Assembly (NCBI RefSeq): GCF_001011035.1
Contig: NZ_CP011492.1
Location: 1,433,501 to 1,497,500, forward strand
Length of the DNA stretch: 64,000 nt
Reading direction: 5' to 3'
DNA from: Streptomyces sp. CNQ-509
GTDB lineage: Bacteria; Actinomycetota; Actinomycetes; Streptomycetales; Streptomycetaceae
Numbering within the stretch: the first letter of the stretch is position 1; each line of letters opens with the position of its first letter. A program made the position numbers and the translations under genes. The notes beneath the pieces were generated by a model, which was not told where the DNA came from, searched no databases, and saw only the letters and a list, made by a program, of their open reading frames with translations. Of the stretch, positions 9,172 through 18,753 are shown one piece after another.

Positions 9172-10836
9172 TTACTCGACGGTCAGCTCCAGCGTGAGGG
9201 TCACGCCCTCGCTCGTGGTCAGCCGCAGCAGGTACGTGCCGACCGCGTCGCCCGCGTGGATCGTCGGCAGCTTCACCGTGCCGTCGTCCTCCGTGGTCAG
9301 GTTCAGCTTGCGGACCGGGTTGCCCTCCGTGTCCTTGAAGAACGGGCCCTCGTCGTTCTGCTCGCCCGCCTCCGTGACCATCGCCGCCGTCACCGGCGCC
9401 TTCGCGGCAGGACCGCCCCGGTACGTCACCTTGGCCTCGACGGTGCCGAACTCGCCGCCCGCCGCCGCCTTCAGCGCCGCGTCACCGACGCGGGCCAGCC
9501 CGTACGACGCCTCCACCTCGGCGGCGAAGTCCACCGGGCTCACGCCGCCGCCCGTCGTGGCGCGGATCGTGAACTCCCCGGTCAACTGACCCGCCTTGAC
9601 CACAGGCGCCGTCGCATAACCAGTGCTGTTGGTGGTCACGGACGCGGTCTTCCCGCCGCCGGCGAAGACCGCGCCGGTCTGGCCGCTGATGGTGAACGTG
9701 ACCGTCTTGCCGGACACGCCGGTGCCGCGCGAGGTCACGCCCCGCACCTTCGGACGCTCCTCGAAGTCGGCGCCGGTGTACGCCGTGGAGGACTGCGGGC
9801 TCGCCAGGCGCAGGTCCGCGATGGTCGGCGGCGGCGCCGGCTCCTCGGGGTCCTCGTCACCCCCGCCGGACGGCGGCGGGTCGCTGGGGTCGGGGCTGGG
9901 GCTGCCGCCGCCCTTGCCGTCGTCCTTGCCACCGCCCTTGCCGTCGCCGTCGTCTCCGCCCTTGCCCGGGCTGTCGCTCTCCGACGGGCTCGGCGAGGGA
10001 GTCGGCGTGTTGATGCCGTCGCTGCGGTCGCCCGGGTCGGCACCGGTGCCGTCGGGCACCGCGTCGGCGCCGCCCTCCTTGTAGAAGTCGTACCAGGTCA
10101 GGACCGTACGGAGATACGACTGCGACTGGTTGTACCCGAGGATGGCGGCTTCCAGATCGGACTGCGAGGACAGATCGCGCCCGCCCGCGCACAGGTAGCG
10201 GCCGGCGGCCAATGCCGCGTCGTAGACGTTGTTCGGATTCCGCTCGCCGTCGTCGTTGCCGTCGCTGCCCCAGGTGGCCCAGGTCGAGGGGATGAACTGC
10301 ATCGGGCCGACGGCACGGTCGTGGCTGGTGTCCCCGTCGTACTCGCCGCCGTCGGTGTCCGTGATGTTGGCGAAGCCGTTGCCGTTCAGCACGGGGCCGA
10401 GGATCTGGTTCCGCGTCGTACCGTCCGCGGTCACATCACCGCCGCGGGCGTGCCCCGACTCGACCCGGCCTATGGCCGCCAGCAGCTCCCACTCCAGGTT
10501 GCACCCGGGGTTCGTGCTCGCGAGCCGGCTCTCCGCCTGCTTGTACGCGTCGAGAACGGTCGCCGGAATACCGGAGTCGTCGGCCTCGTCCTCCAGCTCG
10601 TCACCGGGCGAGGGGTTGGCGCTCTCCAGCGGCGGCAGGTCCGTGTAGTAGGGAGAGCCACCCGTGATCGAGTCCTCCCCGCCCCCCGGCGCCTGGTCGG
10701 GGGCGCTCTTCCCGGGGACGTCGGGCCCCGCGGAGAGCCCCGGCGCCTGTGAGGCCGTGAGCGCGGCCATCGCGGCGGCGGCCACCGCCGCGGTCATCGC
10801 ACCCTTGCGCAGTCGTCGTCGCGTCGGCGCAGACAT
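9172..10836 (-). CDS. Secreted lytic transglycosylase with C-terminal Ig-like domain
   Basis: Predicted exported murein lytic transglycosylase of 554 residues. The N-terminus (MSAPTRRRLRKG then an Ala-rich hydrophobic stretch) is a signal peptide or anchor. The transglycosylase domain at about 90-260 resembles the MltB/SLT_2 group: catalytic Glu in LLAAIGRVESGHA, then VGPMQFIPSTWATWGSDG, DAALAAGRYLC and YNQSQSYLRTVL. Next comes a Gly/Asp/Ser/Pro linker of about 80 residues, and from about 345 a beta-rich module resembling bacterial Ig-like (invasin/Big) domains, with VSGKTVTFTISG and TGYATAPVVKAGQLTGEFTIRA split by a conserved Gly. The fusion suggests attachment within the cell wall. The gene converges on hrpB. 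Confidence 0.88.
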   Translation of the reverse strand: MSAPTRRRLRKGAMTAAVAAAAMAALTASQAPGLSAGPDVPGKSAPDQAPGGGEDSITGGSPYYTDLPPLESANPSPGDELEDEADDSGIPATVLDAYKQAESRLASTNPGCNLEWELLAAIGRVESGHARGGDVTADGTTRNQILGPVLNGNGFANITDTDGGEYDGDTSHDRAVGPMQFIPSTWATWGSDGNDDGERNPNNVYDAALAAGRYLCAGGRDLSSQSDLEAAILGYNQSQSYLRTVLTWYDFYKEGGADAVPDGTGADPGDRSDGINTPTPSPSPSESDSPGKGGDDGDGKGGGKDDGKGGGSPSPDPSDPPPSGGGDEDPEEPAPPPTIADLRLASPQSSTAYTGADFEERPKVRGVTSRGTGVSGKTVTFTISGQTGAVFAGGGKTASVTTNSTGYATAPVVKAGQLTGEFTIRATTGGGVSPVDFAAEVEASYGLARVGDAALKAAAGGEFGTVEAKVTYRGGPAAKAPVTAAMVTEAGEQNDEGPFFKDTEGNPVRKLNLTTEDDGTVKLPTIHAGDAVGTYLLRLTTSEGVTLTLELTVE

Positions 10837-10991
10837 CGCCTACCCGTCCCCTCCGTAGGTCTGCAGGCTCCCCCGCACAGCAATGCTCGCGACCATACGT
10901 CAAGTTGATGCGGCGTTCTACCGCCTGTGGATGAACGGTAACCCCACCCGCACACCCCTCGGACACCGGCGACGGCGGGGCGGGCACCGGG

Positions 10992-11771
10992 TCAGTACTT
11001 CGGCCCAACGTGCGCGTCCATCAGCGCGACGGAGGCACGCCTGGCGACGGAGATGTTGAACGGATCGGACCCGCGGGCAAGGGTCGTCCACTCGACCCCG
11101 ACCCGGTCGAGGGTGTCGGTGAACAGCCTGCGGATGTCGTCGGACTTGTTGCTGAAGAAGTAGCGCGGGTACTCGTACCGCTTGCGCCGGCCGGCGACGA
11201 GACGCGTCGTCCAGTTCGTGATCCGGCACCCGTCCGAGTGGATCAGCCCGCGGATGAAGGGCCAGGGGTGGCGGTCAAGGATCTCCTGCTGCCATGGCTC
11301 GACCGCGATCCGCCGCTCGTGCTTCTTACCGGGGCCGTGCTGGGGGAACATGCACGCCCAGTGGACACTACAACTGGTCACCGCCACACACCCCTTTCGC
11401 TGCACGCGGCCGACCCTGTTATCCGGTCGGACTGCGCGGATGGCATCGGAGCAGGCCGCGATGAGCCCCGGCCATGCGTCCGCACAGGCGATGCTCAGGG
11501 TGTAGGTGCCACCACGCTGAGGGCTGACGCAGCCGTCACCCAGGTATAGCCCGAACAAATAGGCGTACGGCTCGGGTGCCGCGGGCAGGGTGGCCTGCGG
11601 GCCGCAGCGCACGCACTGTCGCTGCGCCGTCACAGAGGGGTGCGGTTCGAGCCGCACGAGCCATCTCCCAATAGATGCCCGGGACACCCCCATCTGCCTG
11701 CTGACCGAGTGCAGGCTTCGCCCCTCAGCGATCAGGGCCAGTGCGCGCTTGCGCGTATCAAGGTCGTACAC
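10992..11771 (-). CDS. Free-standing LAGLIDADG homing endonuclease with N-terminal HTH
   Basis: Protein of 259 residues. Residues 1-42 look like a resolvase/Hin-type helix-turn-helix (RALALIAEGRSLHSVSRQMG). Two degenerate LAGLIDADG motifs follow: YLFGLYLGDG at about 71-80 and FIRGLIHSDG at about 172-181, each ending in the metal-binding acidic residue. One C-x2-C pair (about 53-56) is present. Such monomeric double-motif enzymes cut long asymmetric DNA sites and spread by homing; HTH-containing versions are common in actinobacteria. There is no surrounding intron or intein. The start is GTG 11771, 76 bp beyond the 3' end of the tRNA at 11848 and in the same direction, so it may be read from the tRNA promoter. 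Its base composition looks less GC-rich than its neighbours. Activity is unknown. Confidence 0.8.
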   Translation of the reverse strand: MYDLDTRKRALALIAEGRSLHSVSRQMGVSRASIGRWLVRLEPHPSVTAQRQCVRCGPQATLPAAPEPYAYLFGLYLGDGCVSPQRGGTYTLSIACADAWPGLIAACSDAIRAVRPDNRVGRVQRKGCVAVTSCSVHWACMFPQHGPGKKHERRIAVEPWQQEILDRHPWPFIRGLIHSDGCRITNWTTRLVAGRRKRYEYPRYFFSNKSDDIRRLFTDTLDRVGVEWTTLARGSDPFNISVARRASVALMDAHVGPKY

Positions 11772-11847
11772 AGAAGCGAGCTTGGCTCAGAGACGAGCAG
11801 GGCGGAGAGAAGTCGCGACATGGTCACCGGATCGCATGAAGATCAAG

Positions 11848-11922
11848 TGCCCCGGGTGGGACTCGAACCCACACTGGATGCTGTTTGAGAGCATTGCCTG
11901 CTACCGATTGGGCTACCGGGGC
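11848..11922 (-). tRNA. tRNA with CAA anticodon (nominally Leu), short variable loop
   Basis: A 75-nt cloverleaf can be folded. The acceptor stem is GCCCCGG/CCGGGGC with discriminator A, the D-arm has a 3-bp stem GCC/GGC, the anticodon stem is ATGCT/AGCAT with loop CTCAAAC, and the T-arm is GTGGG/CCCAC with loop TTCGAGT. CCA is not encoded. The anticodon is CAA, which reads UUG (Leu). Bacterial tRNA-Leu is normally class II with a long variable arm, but here the variable region is only CCAGT (5 nt). So it is either a non-standard Leu tRNA or charged with something else. A TATGGT -10-like element lies at 11945-11950. It faces away from pdtaR and sits just before the homing endonuclease gene. 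Confidence 0.88.
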
Positions 11923-12013
11923 TCCGCGTGAGGCGGCGACACTCACCATACAAGAGGTCGGTACCCTCGGGGGTGCCCCCCTGTCGCAGCCAGGCAATAC
12001 CCCGAGGAGCACC

Positions 12014-12688
12014 GTGAGCGCCCCCGAGACCCCCGAAACCCCGGAGGACGTCGTCGCCGCCAGCGCCGGAGGCGGCGAGCACGTGCCGCCGCTGACCACG
12101 CGGGTCGTCATCGCGGAGGACGAGGCCCTCATCCGGCTCGATCTGAAGGAGATGCTGGAGGAGGAGGGGTACACCGTCGTCGGGGAGGCGGGGGACGGGG
12201 AGACCGCGGTGCGGTTGGCGCGGGAGCATCAGCCGGATCTGGTGATCCTGGATGTGAAGATGCCCGTGCTCGACGGGATCTCCGCCGCCGAGCAGATCGC
12301 CGCCGACTCCATCGCGCCGGTGCTCATGCTCACCGCGTTCTCCCAGCGCGAGCTGGTGGAGCGGGCACGGGACGCCGGGGCCATGGCGTATCTGGTGAAG
12401 CCGTTCAGCAAGGGTGATGTGGTGCCGGCCATCGAGATGGCCGTCTCCCGCTACACGGAGCTGAAGACGCTGGAGAAGGAGGTCGTCGATCTCACGCAGC
12501 GGCTGGAGACGCGGAAGCTCGTGGACCGGGCGAAGAGCATCCTGCAGACCGAGTACGGGCTGTCGGAGCCCGCGGCCTTCCGGTGGATCCAGAAGACGTC
12601 GATGGACCGCCGGCTGTCGATGCAGCAGGTGGCCGAGGCCGTGATCGAGGACGACGCGGAGAAGAAGGCGAAGAAGAAGCAGGGTTAG
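12014..12688 (+). CDS. pdtaR: ANTAR-domain response regulator (PdtaR type)
   Basis: Response regulator of 224 residues from GTG 12014, preceded by GAGGAG. The receiver domain starts at about 30 (VVIAEDEALIRLDL), with phospho-acceptor D80 in LVILDVKMPVLDG and Lys in AYLVKPFS. The output domain at about 150-215 is ANTAR, an RNA-binding antiterminator: KLVDRAKSILQTEYGLSEPAAFRWIQKTSMDRR has its conserved Ala, Lys and Arg positions. In mycobacteria the homologue (Rv1626) works with the sensor PdtaS, and no kinase gene is adjacent here. Such regulators control transcripts by binding dual hairpins rather than DNA. The Lys-rich C-terminus is typical. It converges on livF with a strong hairpin between. 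Confidence 0.93.
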   Translation: MSAPETPETPEDVVAASAGGGEHVPPLTTRVVIAEDEALIRLDLKEMLEEEGYTVVGEAGDGETAVRLAREHQPDLVILDVKMPVLDGISAAEQIAADSIAPVLMLTAFSQRELVERARDAGAMAYLVKPFSKGDVVPAIEMAVSRYTELKTLEKEVVDLTQRLETRKLVDRAKSILQTEYGLSEPAAFRWIQKTSMDRRLSMQQVAEAVIEDDAEKKAKKKQG

Positions 12689-12732
12689 TCCGCGGAGCCT
12701 CTACGGGGCTTCCGTACGACCCGCGAACGCGC

Positions 12733-12771
12733 GAGCGGCCCGTGCCCCCCTCCCCGGGGCGCGGGCCGCTC
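12733..12771. terminator. Bidirectional terminator between pdtaR and livF
   Basis: Sixteen-bp stem with a single G-T wobble (12733-12748 with 12756-12771) and a 7-nt C-rich loop. It lies between convergent genes, 45 bp after the pdtaR stop and 19 bp after the livF stop, so it can end both. Confidence 0.85.
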
Positions 12772-12789
12772 TGGCTGTGCGGTGGGTTC

Positions 12790-13502
12790 TCAGTCCTCGC
12801 CGAGGTACGCCTTGCGCACGGATTCGTCGTGCAGCAGTTCCTCTCCGGTGCCCGACAGGACGACCTTGCCGACCTCCATCACGTGGCCGTGGTCGGCGAT
12901 GGAGAGCGCGGCCTGGGCGTTCTGCTCGACGAGCAGGATGGTGGTGCCCTGGGCCTTCAGCTCCCGGATCGTCTCCATGATCTTCTGCATCATGATCGGC
13001 GAGAGGCCCATGGAGGGCTCGTCGAGCATGAGCAGCTTGGGCCGGGACATCAGCGCCCTGCCCATGGCGAGCATCTGCTGCTCGCCGCCGGAGAGGGTTC
13101 CGGCCGCCTGCTTGCGCCGTTCGCCGAGGATGGGGAAGAGCTCGTAGCACATCTGGATGTCCTGCTCGATGCCCGCCGCGTCCTTCCGGAGGAAGGCGCC
13201 GAGTTGGAGGTTCTCGGTGATGGTGAGGCGGGGGAAGAGCCGGCGGCCCTCCGGGGAGTGGGCGAGGCCCATGGCGACGATCTTGTGGGCGCCGACGCCG
13301 TTGAGCGGGGTGCCGTCGAAGAAGATCTTGCCGCCGGCGGGCTTCAGCAGTCCGGAGAGGGTGCGCAGGGTCGTCGTCTTGCCGGCGCCGTTGGTGCCGA
13401 TGAGCGTGACGACCTCGCCGCTCTGGACGCTGAACGAGATGCCCTTGACGGCCTCGATCTTGCCGTAGGCGACCTTCAGGTCTTCGACCTGCAGTAGCGC
13501 GG

Positions 13503-13506
<4 letters not shown>
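12790..13506 (-). CDS. livF: Branched-chain amino acid ABC transporter, ATPase LivF
   Basis: Second ATPase of a Liv-type importer, 238 residues from GTG 13506. Walker A is GTNGAGKTT near residue 40, the signature is LSGGEQQMLAMGRAL, and Walker B is LLMLDEPSMGLSP. The VAYGKIEAVKGISF opening and GEGRRLFPRLTITENL-like segment (here SPEGRRLFPRLTITENL) are typical of LivF. GTGA overlap with livG (13503-13506) shows coupling. It is the last gene of the five-gene operon, which ends at the hairpin 12733-12771. Confidence 0.96.
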
Positions 13507-14416
<910 letters not shown>

Positions 14417-14420
<4 letters not shown>

Positions 14421-16222
14421 ACCCCCACCTTCTTGCTGAGGCCGGTATCGTCCTTGGGCACGTCGAGCTGGCCGGTGTCGTGGAATTCGAGCTGCTTCCG
14501 GCGGTCGGCGATGAGGCCCTCCGGGCGGAAGCGCATGAGCAGGACCAGCGCCACGCCGAAGAGCAGGAGCTGGTACTCCTGGACGAACTGCAGCTTGGCG
14601 GGGATCAGGTAGAGCAGCGACGCGCCGATGAGCGGGCCGCTGACGGTGCCCATGCCGCCGAGGATGACGGCGGCCAGCAGGAACGCGGAGTTCGGCGGCA
14701 CGGCTTCGACGAACTTGTACTGGGTGGGCGTGACGGTGTACGTCACGTGCGCCTGTACGGTGCCCGCCATGCCGGCCAGGGTGGCGCCGAGCGCGAACGC
14801 GAGGAGCTTGAGCCGGAAGGCGTTGATGCCCATGGCGCGGGCGGCCGTCTCGTCCTCGCGGATGGCGACCCAGGCGCGGCCGATGCGCGACTGGTCCGCC
14901 CGCCGGAAGATCGTGACGATCACGACGGTGAAGAGCAGCATGAGCAGGAAGTAGTTGGAGAACCTGCCCAGCTCCTGGCCGAGGATGGTGTGCTCCTCGC
15001 CGAGGTTGAAGCCGAGGATCTCCAGCTCCGGGATGTTCGGGATGCCGTTGGGCCCGTTGGTGACGTCGGGCCCTGAGTCGCCGTCGAGGTTCTGCACGCC
15101 GATGCGGAAGATCTCGCCGAACCCGAGGGTGACGATGGCGAGGTAGTCGCCGCGCAGCCGCAGGGTCGGGGCGCCGATGAGCACGCCGAAGACGAGCGAC
15201 GCCGCGGCGCCGGTGAGCACGGCCGCCCAGAACGGGAAGGTGACCCCGATGCTGGAGGTGGGCGCGCCGGAGACCAAGGCGGCGGTGTACGCGCCGACGC
15301 CGAGGAAGGCGACGTAGCCGAGGTCGAGCAGGCCGGCGAGGCCGACGACGACGTTGAGGCCGAGCGCCACGGTGGCGAAGATGAGGATGTTGGTGCCGAT
15401 GCTGGCGTAGGCGTCGTTGCTCTGGGTGAACGGGAAGGCGAACGCGGCGACGAAGGCCGCGGTCACGGTCACGTTCCGGTGCTTGGCGGTGAGCTGGCCC
15501 AGTTGCCGGGTGAGGCCCGCGCGGCCCACGGCGGGGAACGCGAAGGAGACGAGCACCATGTAGCCGATGAAGAGTTCGGCGTAGTCGGTGTCGATGCCGA
15601 ACGTGAAGATGTACAGGCCGAGGGCGAAGGCGGCGGAGATGATGACGATCTCCACCCAGCCGGGCAGGGGCCGTACTCGCCCGGGGGCGGGTGCCTTCAG
15701 GGAGTGGACCAGTTGTGCCCAGGCGTTGGCCGGCGGCCTCTCGGGGTCCACGGGGACGTCGGCCGGCAGGCCGAGGGCGCCGAGGGCGGCGATCAGGGCC
15801 ATGGCGACGGCGATGTAGCCGCCGGGGTCGACGTTGACCAGGCCGCCGAGGTTCTTGACGATGGCGCCGATGGTGTAGCCGGTGACGCCGAGGGTGCCGA
15901 GCGCGAGCAGCCGTACCGCGCTGTTGGGGCCGCCGGGGGTGAGCCAGCGCAGTCCGCGCAGGCCGCTGCCGGAGAGCAGGAACAGCAGGGTGAGCAGGGC
16001 GCCGGTGAGGGTGAGGAGCTGCAGTCCGCCGGGGTATCCGTAGACGGTGAGGTTGCCCGGGAACTCCTCCGTGTAGGTCCACGAGAGGAAGGTCGAGACG
16101 AAGGTGCCGGCGGCGCCGGCGTAGGCGATGAGCCGGGCGCGGCCCGGTGCCAGGGGCAGCACGGCGCCCGCGGGGGCGGCTTCGGATGCGGTGTTCTTCT
16201 CCAGGGTGTTCATCGCTATCAC
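14417..16222 (-). CDS. livM: Branched-chain amino acid ABC transporter, permease LivM
   Basis: Membrane subunit of about 601 residues. The C-terminal 330 residues are the canonical LivM permease (NVVVGLAGLLDLGYVAFLGVGAY, then LRLRGDYLAIVTLGFGEIFRI and RAMGIN for ATPase contact). The N-terminal 250 residues add five or more extra membrane segments and a GVRPLPGW-like loop not found in E. coli LivM (about 425 residues). Extended LivM proteins occur in actinobacteria. GTG 16222 overlaps the livH stop as GTGA; ATG 16213 is an alternative start three codons later. It is translationally coupled to livH and livG. Confidence 0.94.
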
Positions 16223-17148
16223 GCCCGATCCGCGACGCGTTCGCCCAGCAGGCCCTGTGGCCGCAAGAGCAGTACGAGAATGAGCAGGACGAACGCCCAG
16301 ACGTCCTTCCACGCACCGCCGCCGAGCTGCTCCATGCCGGGGATGTCGGCGATGTAGGCGGTGGCCATGGCCTCGGCGAGGCCGAGGACGACGCCGCCGA
16401 TCATGGCGCCGTAGATGTTGCCGATGCCGCCGAGGACGGCGGCGGTGAAGGCCTTGAGGCCGGCGATGAAGCCCATCTTGAAGTTGACCTCGCCGTAGCG
16501 CAGGCCGTGGGCGATGGCCGCGATGGCCGCGAAGGCGGCGCCGATGGCGAAGGCCATGACGATGATGCGGTCGGTGTTGATGCCCATGAGCTTGGCCGTG
16601 TCCGGGTCCTGCGACGTGGCCTGCATCGCGCGGCCGGTGCGGGTCTTGGAGACGAAGAAGCCGAGGGCGATCATGCAGAGGGGGGCGGCGATGAGCAGGT
16701 AGAGCTCGCCGCGTTCGATGGTGAAGGCGCCGAAGTCGAGGCGCGGGCCGGAGAACTCCGGGAAGGGCCGCGACTTCGTGGCGTCGGGGTACCAGGCCCA
16801 GATGGCCTGCTGGAGGGCGATGGACAGGCCGATCGCGGTGATAAGGGGCGCGAGGCGGGGTGCGCCGCGCAGAGGTCGGTAGGCGAAACGTTCCGCGCCG
16901 ACGCCGACGAGCACGGAGCAGATGACGGCCATGAGGATCATCAGCGGCAGGGCGACGAGCAGGCTGGTGCCGTTCGGCATCCACAACCACATCGTCAGGG
17001 CGCCGAAGCCGCCGATCATGAATATCTCGCCGTGGGCGAAGTTGATGAGCTGAACAATGCCGTACACCATCGTGTAACCGATGGCTATGAGCCCGTACAA
17101 GGCGCCGAGTAGCAGGCCGTTGGCAAGTTGCTGCGGCAGATCGTTCAC
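16219..17148 (-). CDS. livH: Branched-chain amino acid ABC transporter, permease LivH
   Basis: Permease of 309 residues, family length. It opens with LANGLLLGALYGLIAIGYTMVYGIVQLINFAHGEIFM (split motif: Gly-rich helix then NFAHGE), has RAMQATSQDPDTAKLMGIN as the ATPase-contact loop, and ends near LLLRPQGLLGERV. About eight membrane helices are visible. It starts the HMGF block and lies 108 bp downstream of the binding-protein gene, with a perfect 13-bp hairpin between. Confidence 0.96.
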   Translation of the reverse strand: MNDLPQQLANGLLLGALYGLIAIGYTMVYGIVQLINFAHGEIFMIGGFGALTMWLWMPNGTSLLVALPLMILMAVICSVLVGVGAERFAYRPLRGAPRLAPLITAIGLSIALQQAIWAWYPDATKSRPFPEFSGPRLDFGAFTIERGELYLLIAAPLCMIALGFFVSKTRTGRAMQATSQDPDTAKLMGINTDRIIVMAFAIGAAFAAIAAIAHGLRYGEVNFKMGFIAGLKAFTAAVLGGIGNIYGAMIGGVVLGLAEAMATAYIADIPGMEQLGGGAWKDVWAFVLLILVLLLRPQGLLGERVADRA

Positions 17149-17181
17149 CGCTGGGCCTCCGAGTGGGTGTCAGATATGGCC

Positions 17182-17212
17182 GCGCGGGGGGCGCTGTGTG
17201 CGCCCCCCGCGC
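17182..17212 (-). terminator. Hairpin between binding protein and livH (attenuator)
   Basis: Perfect 13-bp stem GCGCGGGGGGCGC (17182-17194) / GCGCCCCCCGCGC (17200-17212) with loop TGTGT, 45 bp after the livJ-like stop. Within an operon such a structure usually lowers expression of the distal permease and ATPase genes relative to the binding protein, either by partial termination or by protecting the upstream mRNA. Confidence 0.8.
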
Positions 17213-17256
17213 CGCTTGCGGTCTGTGTGATCAGTGGGCGGTGGTGGTCGCCCCGG

Positions 17257-18498
17257 TCAGCCTTCGAACTCGCCGCTGGTCAGCGGCACGTGCTCGCCGT
17301 CCTTGACCTGGTACAGCGACAGCTGCTTGTTGGTGGTGTCGCCGAACTCGTCGAAGCCGACCTTGCCGGTCACGCCCTCGAAGGAAACGTCGTTCATGGC
17401 CTCGGTGATGGCCTTGCGGGCCTCGTCCGTGTCACCGGGCAGTTCGCCGTCGTTCTCTTCGACGACGGTCTTCACGGCCTGGATGATGGCCCAGGTGGAG
17501 TCGTAGGAGTAGCCGCCGTACGCCTCGTAGGCGTCCTCGTAGCCGGCCGCCTCGTAGTTCTTGATGAACTCCTTGGCGGTGTCCAGCTCGGTCAGCGGGG
17601 CGCCGACGGAGCTGGCCATGTCGCCCTCGGCGTTCTCCTTGGCGAGGGCGACGTACTCGGCGCTGAACAGCGCGTCGCCGCCGACGGTCGGGATCTTGGC
17701 CCCGGCCTTCTTGACCTGGGCGGCAAGCGGGGCGCCGGCCGGGTACTCGCCGCCGTAGTAGACGAAGTCGGCGCCGGAGTTCTTGACCTTCGTGGCGATG
17801 GCCGCGAAGTCCTTGTCGTCGGGGTTGACGTGGTCGGTCCCGACGACCTTGCCGCCGAGCTTCTCGAACTCGTCGGCGAAGGTGCCGGCGAGGCCGGCGC
17901 CGTAGGTCTTCTTGTCGTCGATGACGAAGACCTTCTGCAGCTTCTCCTCGTTGTAGAGGTACTGCGCCGCGTACGGGCCCTGGATGGCGTCGGTGGTGGA
18001 CACGCGGAAGTACGTGTCGAACGGCCGGGTCTTCTCGCCGTCCTGCCACTCCTCGCCCTGGGTCAGGGCGGGGTTGGTGTTGGCGGGCGAGACCTGGACC
18101 AGGTCGGCGTCGGCGAAGACCTTCTGCATGGACTGGCCGACGTCGGAGTTGAGCGGGCCGACGACGCCCATGACGTCCTCGTTGCCGACGAGCTTGGTGG
18201 CGTTCTGCTGGCCCTGCTGGGCCTGTGCCACGTCGTCGAGGGGCTCGAGCTCGAACGTGACGCCCTTGACCTCCTCGTTCTTGTTGGCAGTCTTCACGGC
18301 GAGCTCGGCGGAGTTCTGGATGCCGATGCCCAGGGCCGAGAGGTCGCCCGTCAGCGGGGCGTCGAGGCCGATAACGACGGTCGTTCCGTCGCCACCGCCC
18401 CCACCTTCGCTGTCGTCGTCGCGGGAACCGCAAGCAGACAGCGTGAGAGCCCCTGCGGTGACCGCAGTGGTGAGTATGAGCAAGGAACGGTGACGCAC
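17257..18498 (-). CDS. Branched-chain amino acid ABC transporter, substrate-binding lipoprotein
   Basis: Type I periplasmic-binding-fold lipoprotein (LivJ/LivK family), 413 residues. The signal peptide ends in lipobox LSAC at about 20-23, so the mature protein is anchored by a lipidated Cys. A Gly/Asp-rich spacer is followed by the binding fold: IGLDAPLTGDLSALG, VVGPLNSDVGQSM, SPANTNPALT and VFVIDDKKTYGAGLA. The start is GTG 18498 with AAAGGA upstream. It is the first gene of the operon. Two copies of GTGACTCT (18594-18601 and 18643-18650) lie in the promoter region and may be regulatory. Confidence 0.96.
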   Translation of the reverse strand: MRHRSLLILTTAVTAGALTLSACGSRDDDSEGGGGGDGTTVVIGLDAPLTGDLSALGIGIQNSAELAVKTANKNEEVKGVTFELEPLDDVAQAQQGQQNATKLVGNEDVMGVVGPLNSDVGQSMQKVFADADLVQVSPANTNPALTQGEEWQDGEKTRPFDTYFRVSTTDAIQGPYAAQYLYNEEKLQKVFVIDDKKTYGAGLAGTFADEFEKLGGKVVGTDHVNPDDKDFAAIATKVKNSGADFVYYGGEYPAGAPLAAQVKKAGAKIPTVGGDALFSAEYVALAKENAEGDMASSVGAPLTELDTAKEFIKNYEAAGYEDAYEAYGGYSYDSTWAIIQAVKTVVEENDGELPGDTDEARKAITEAMNDVSFEGVTGKVGFDEFGDTTNKQLSLYQVKDGEHVPLTSGEFEG

Positions 18499-18753
18499 GA
18501 TCAGTCCTTTCCCCTGGCGCGGCCTCGACTGCGCAGAGTGGGCCGGTGCACGCGGCAGGCGTCGGAAGGTGACCTGCTGCGCGGTGACTGGGCGTGACTC
18601 TAAGCCGCCCCGGGTCGAGGGGGCAGAGGTGCAGGCAATGCTGTGACTCTCTTGTTATGACCCTTACAGCCACCTTCCGCGTCGGCGGGCGCGGTCTGCG
18701 CCGGATCCGCGGAGTCCGGACGCCCGAACGGGCGCGAAGCCGCTGCTGGTGTC

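Noticed and set aside
10923..10931. DnaA box (TGTGGATGA)
   Set aside because: Single isolated partial match, no cluster, and no replication genes nearby.
10837..10991. c-di-AMP (ydaO) riboswitch before the lytic transglycosylase gene
   Set aside because: Such riboswitches precede wall hydrolases in Streptomyces, but the 155-bp region lacks the conserved ydaO segments.
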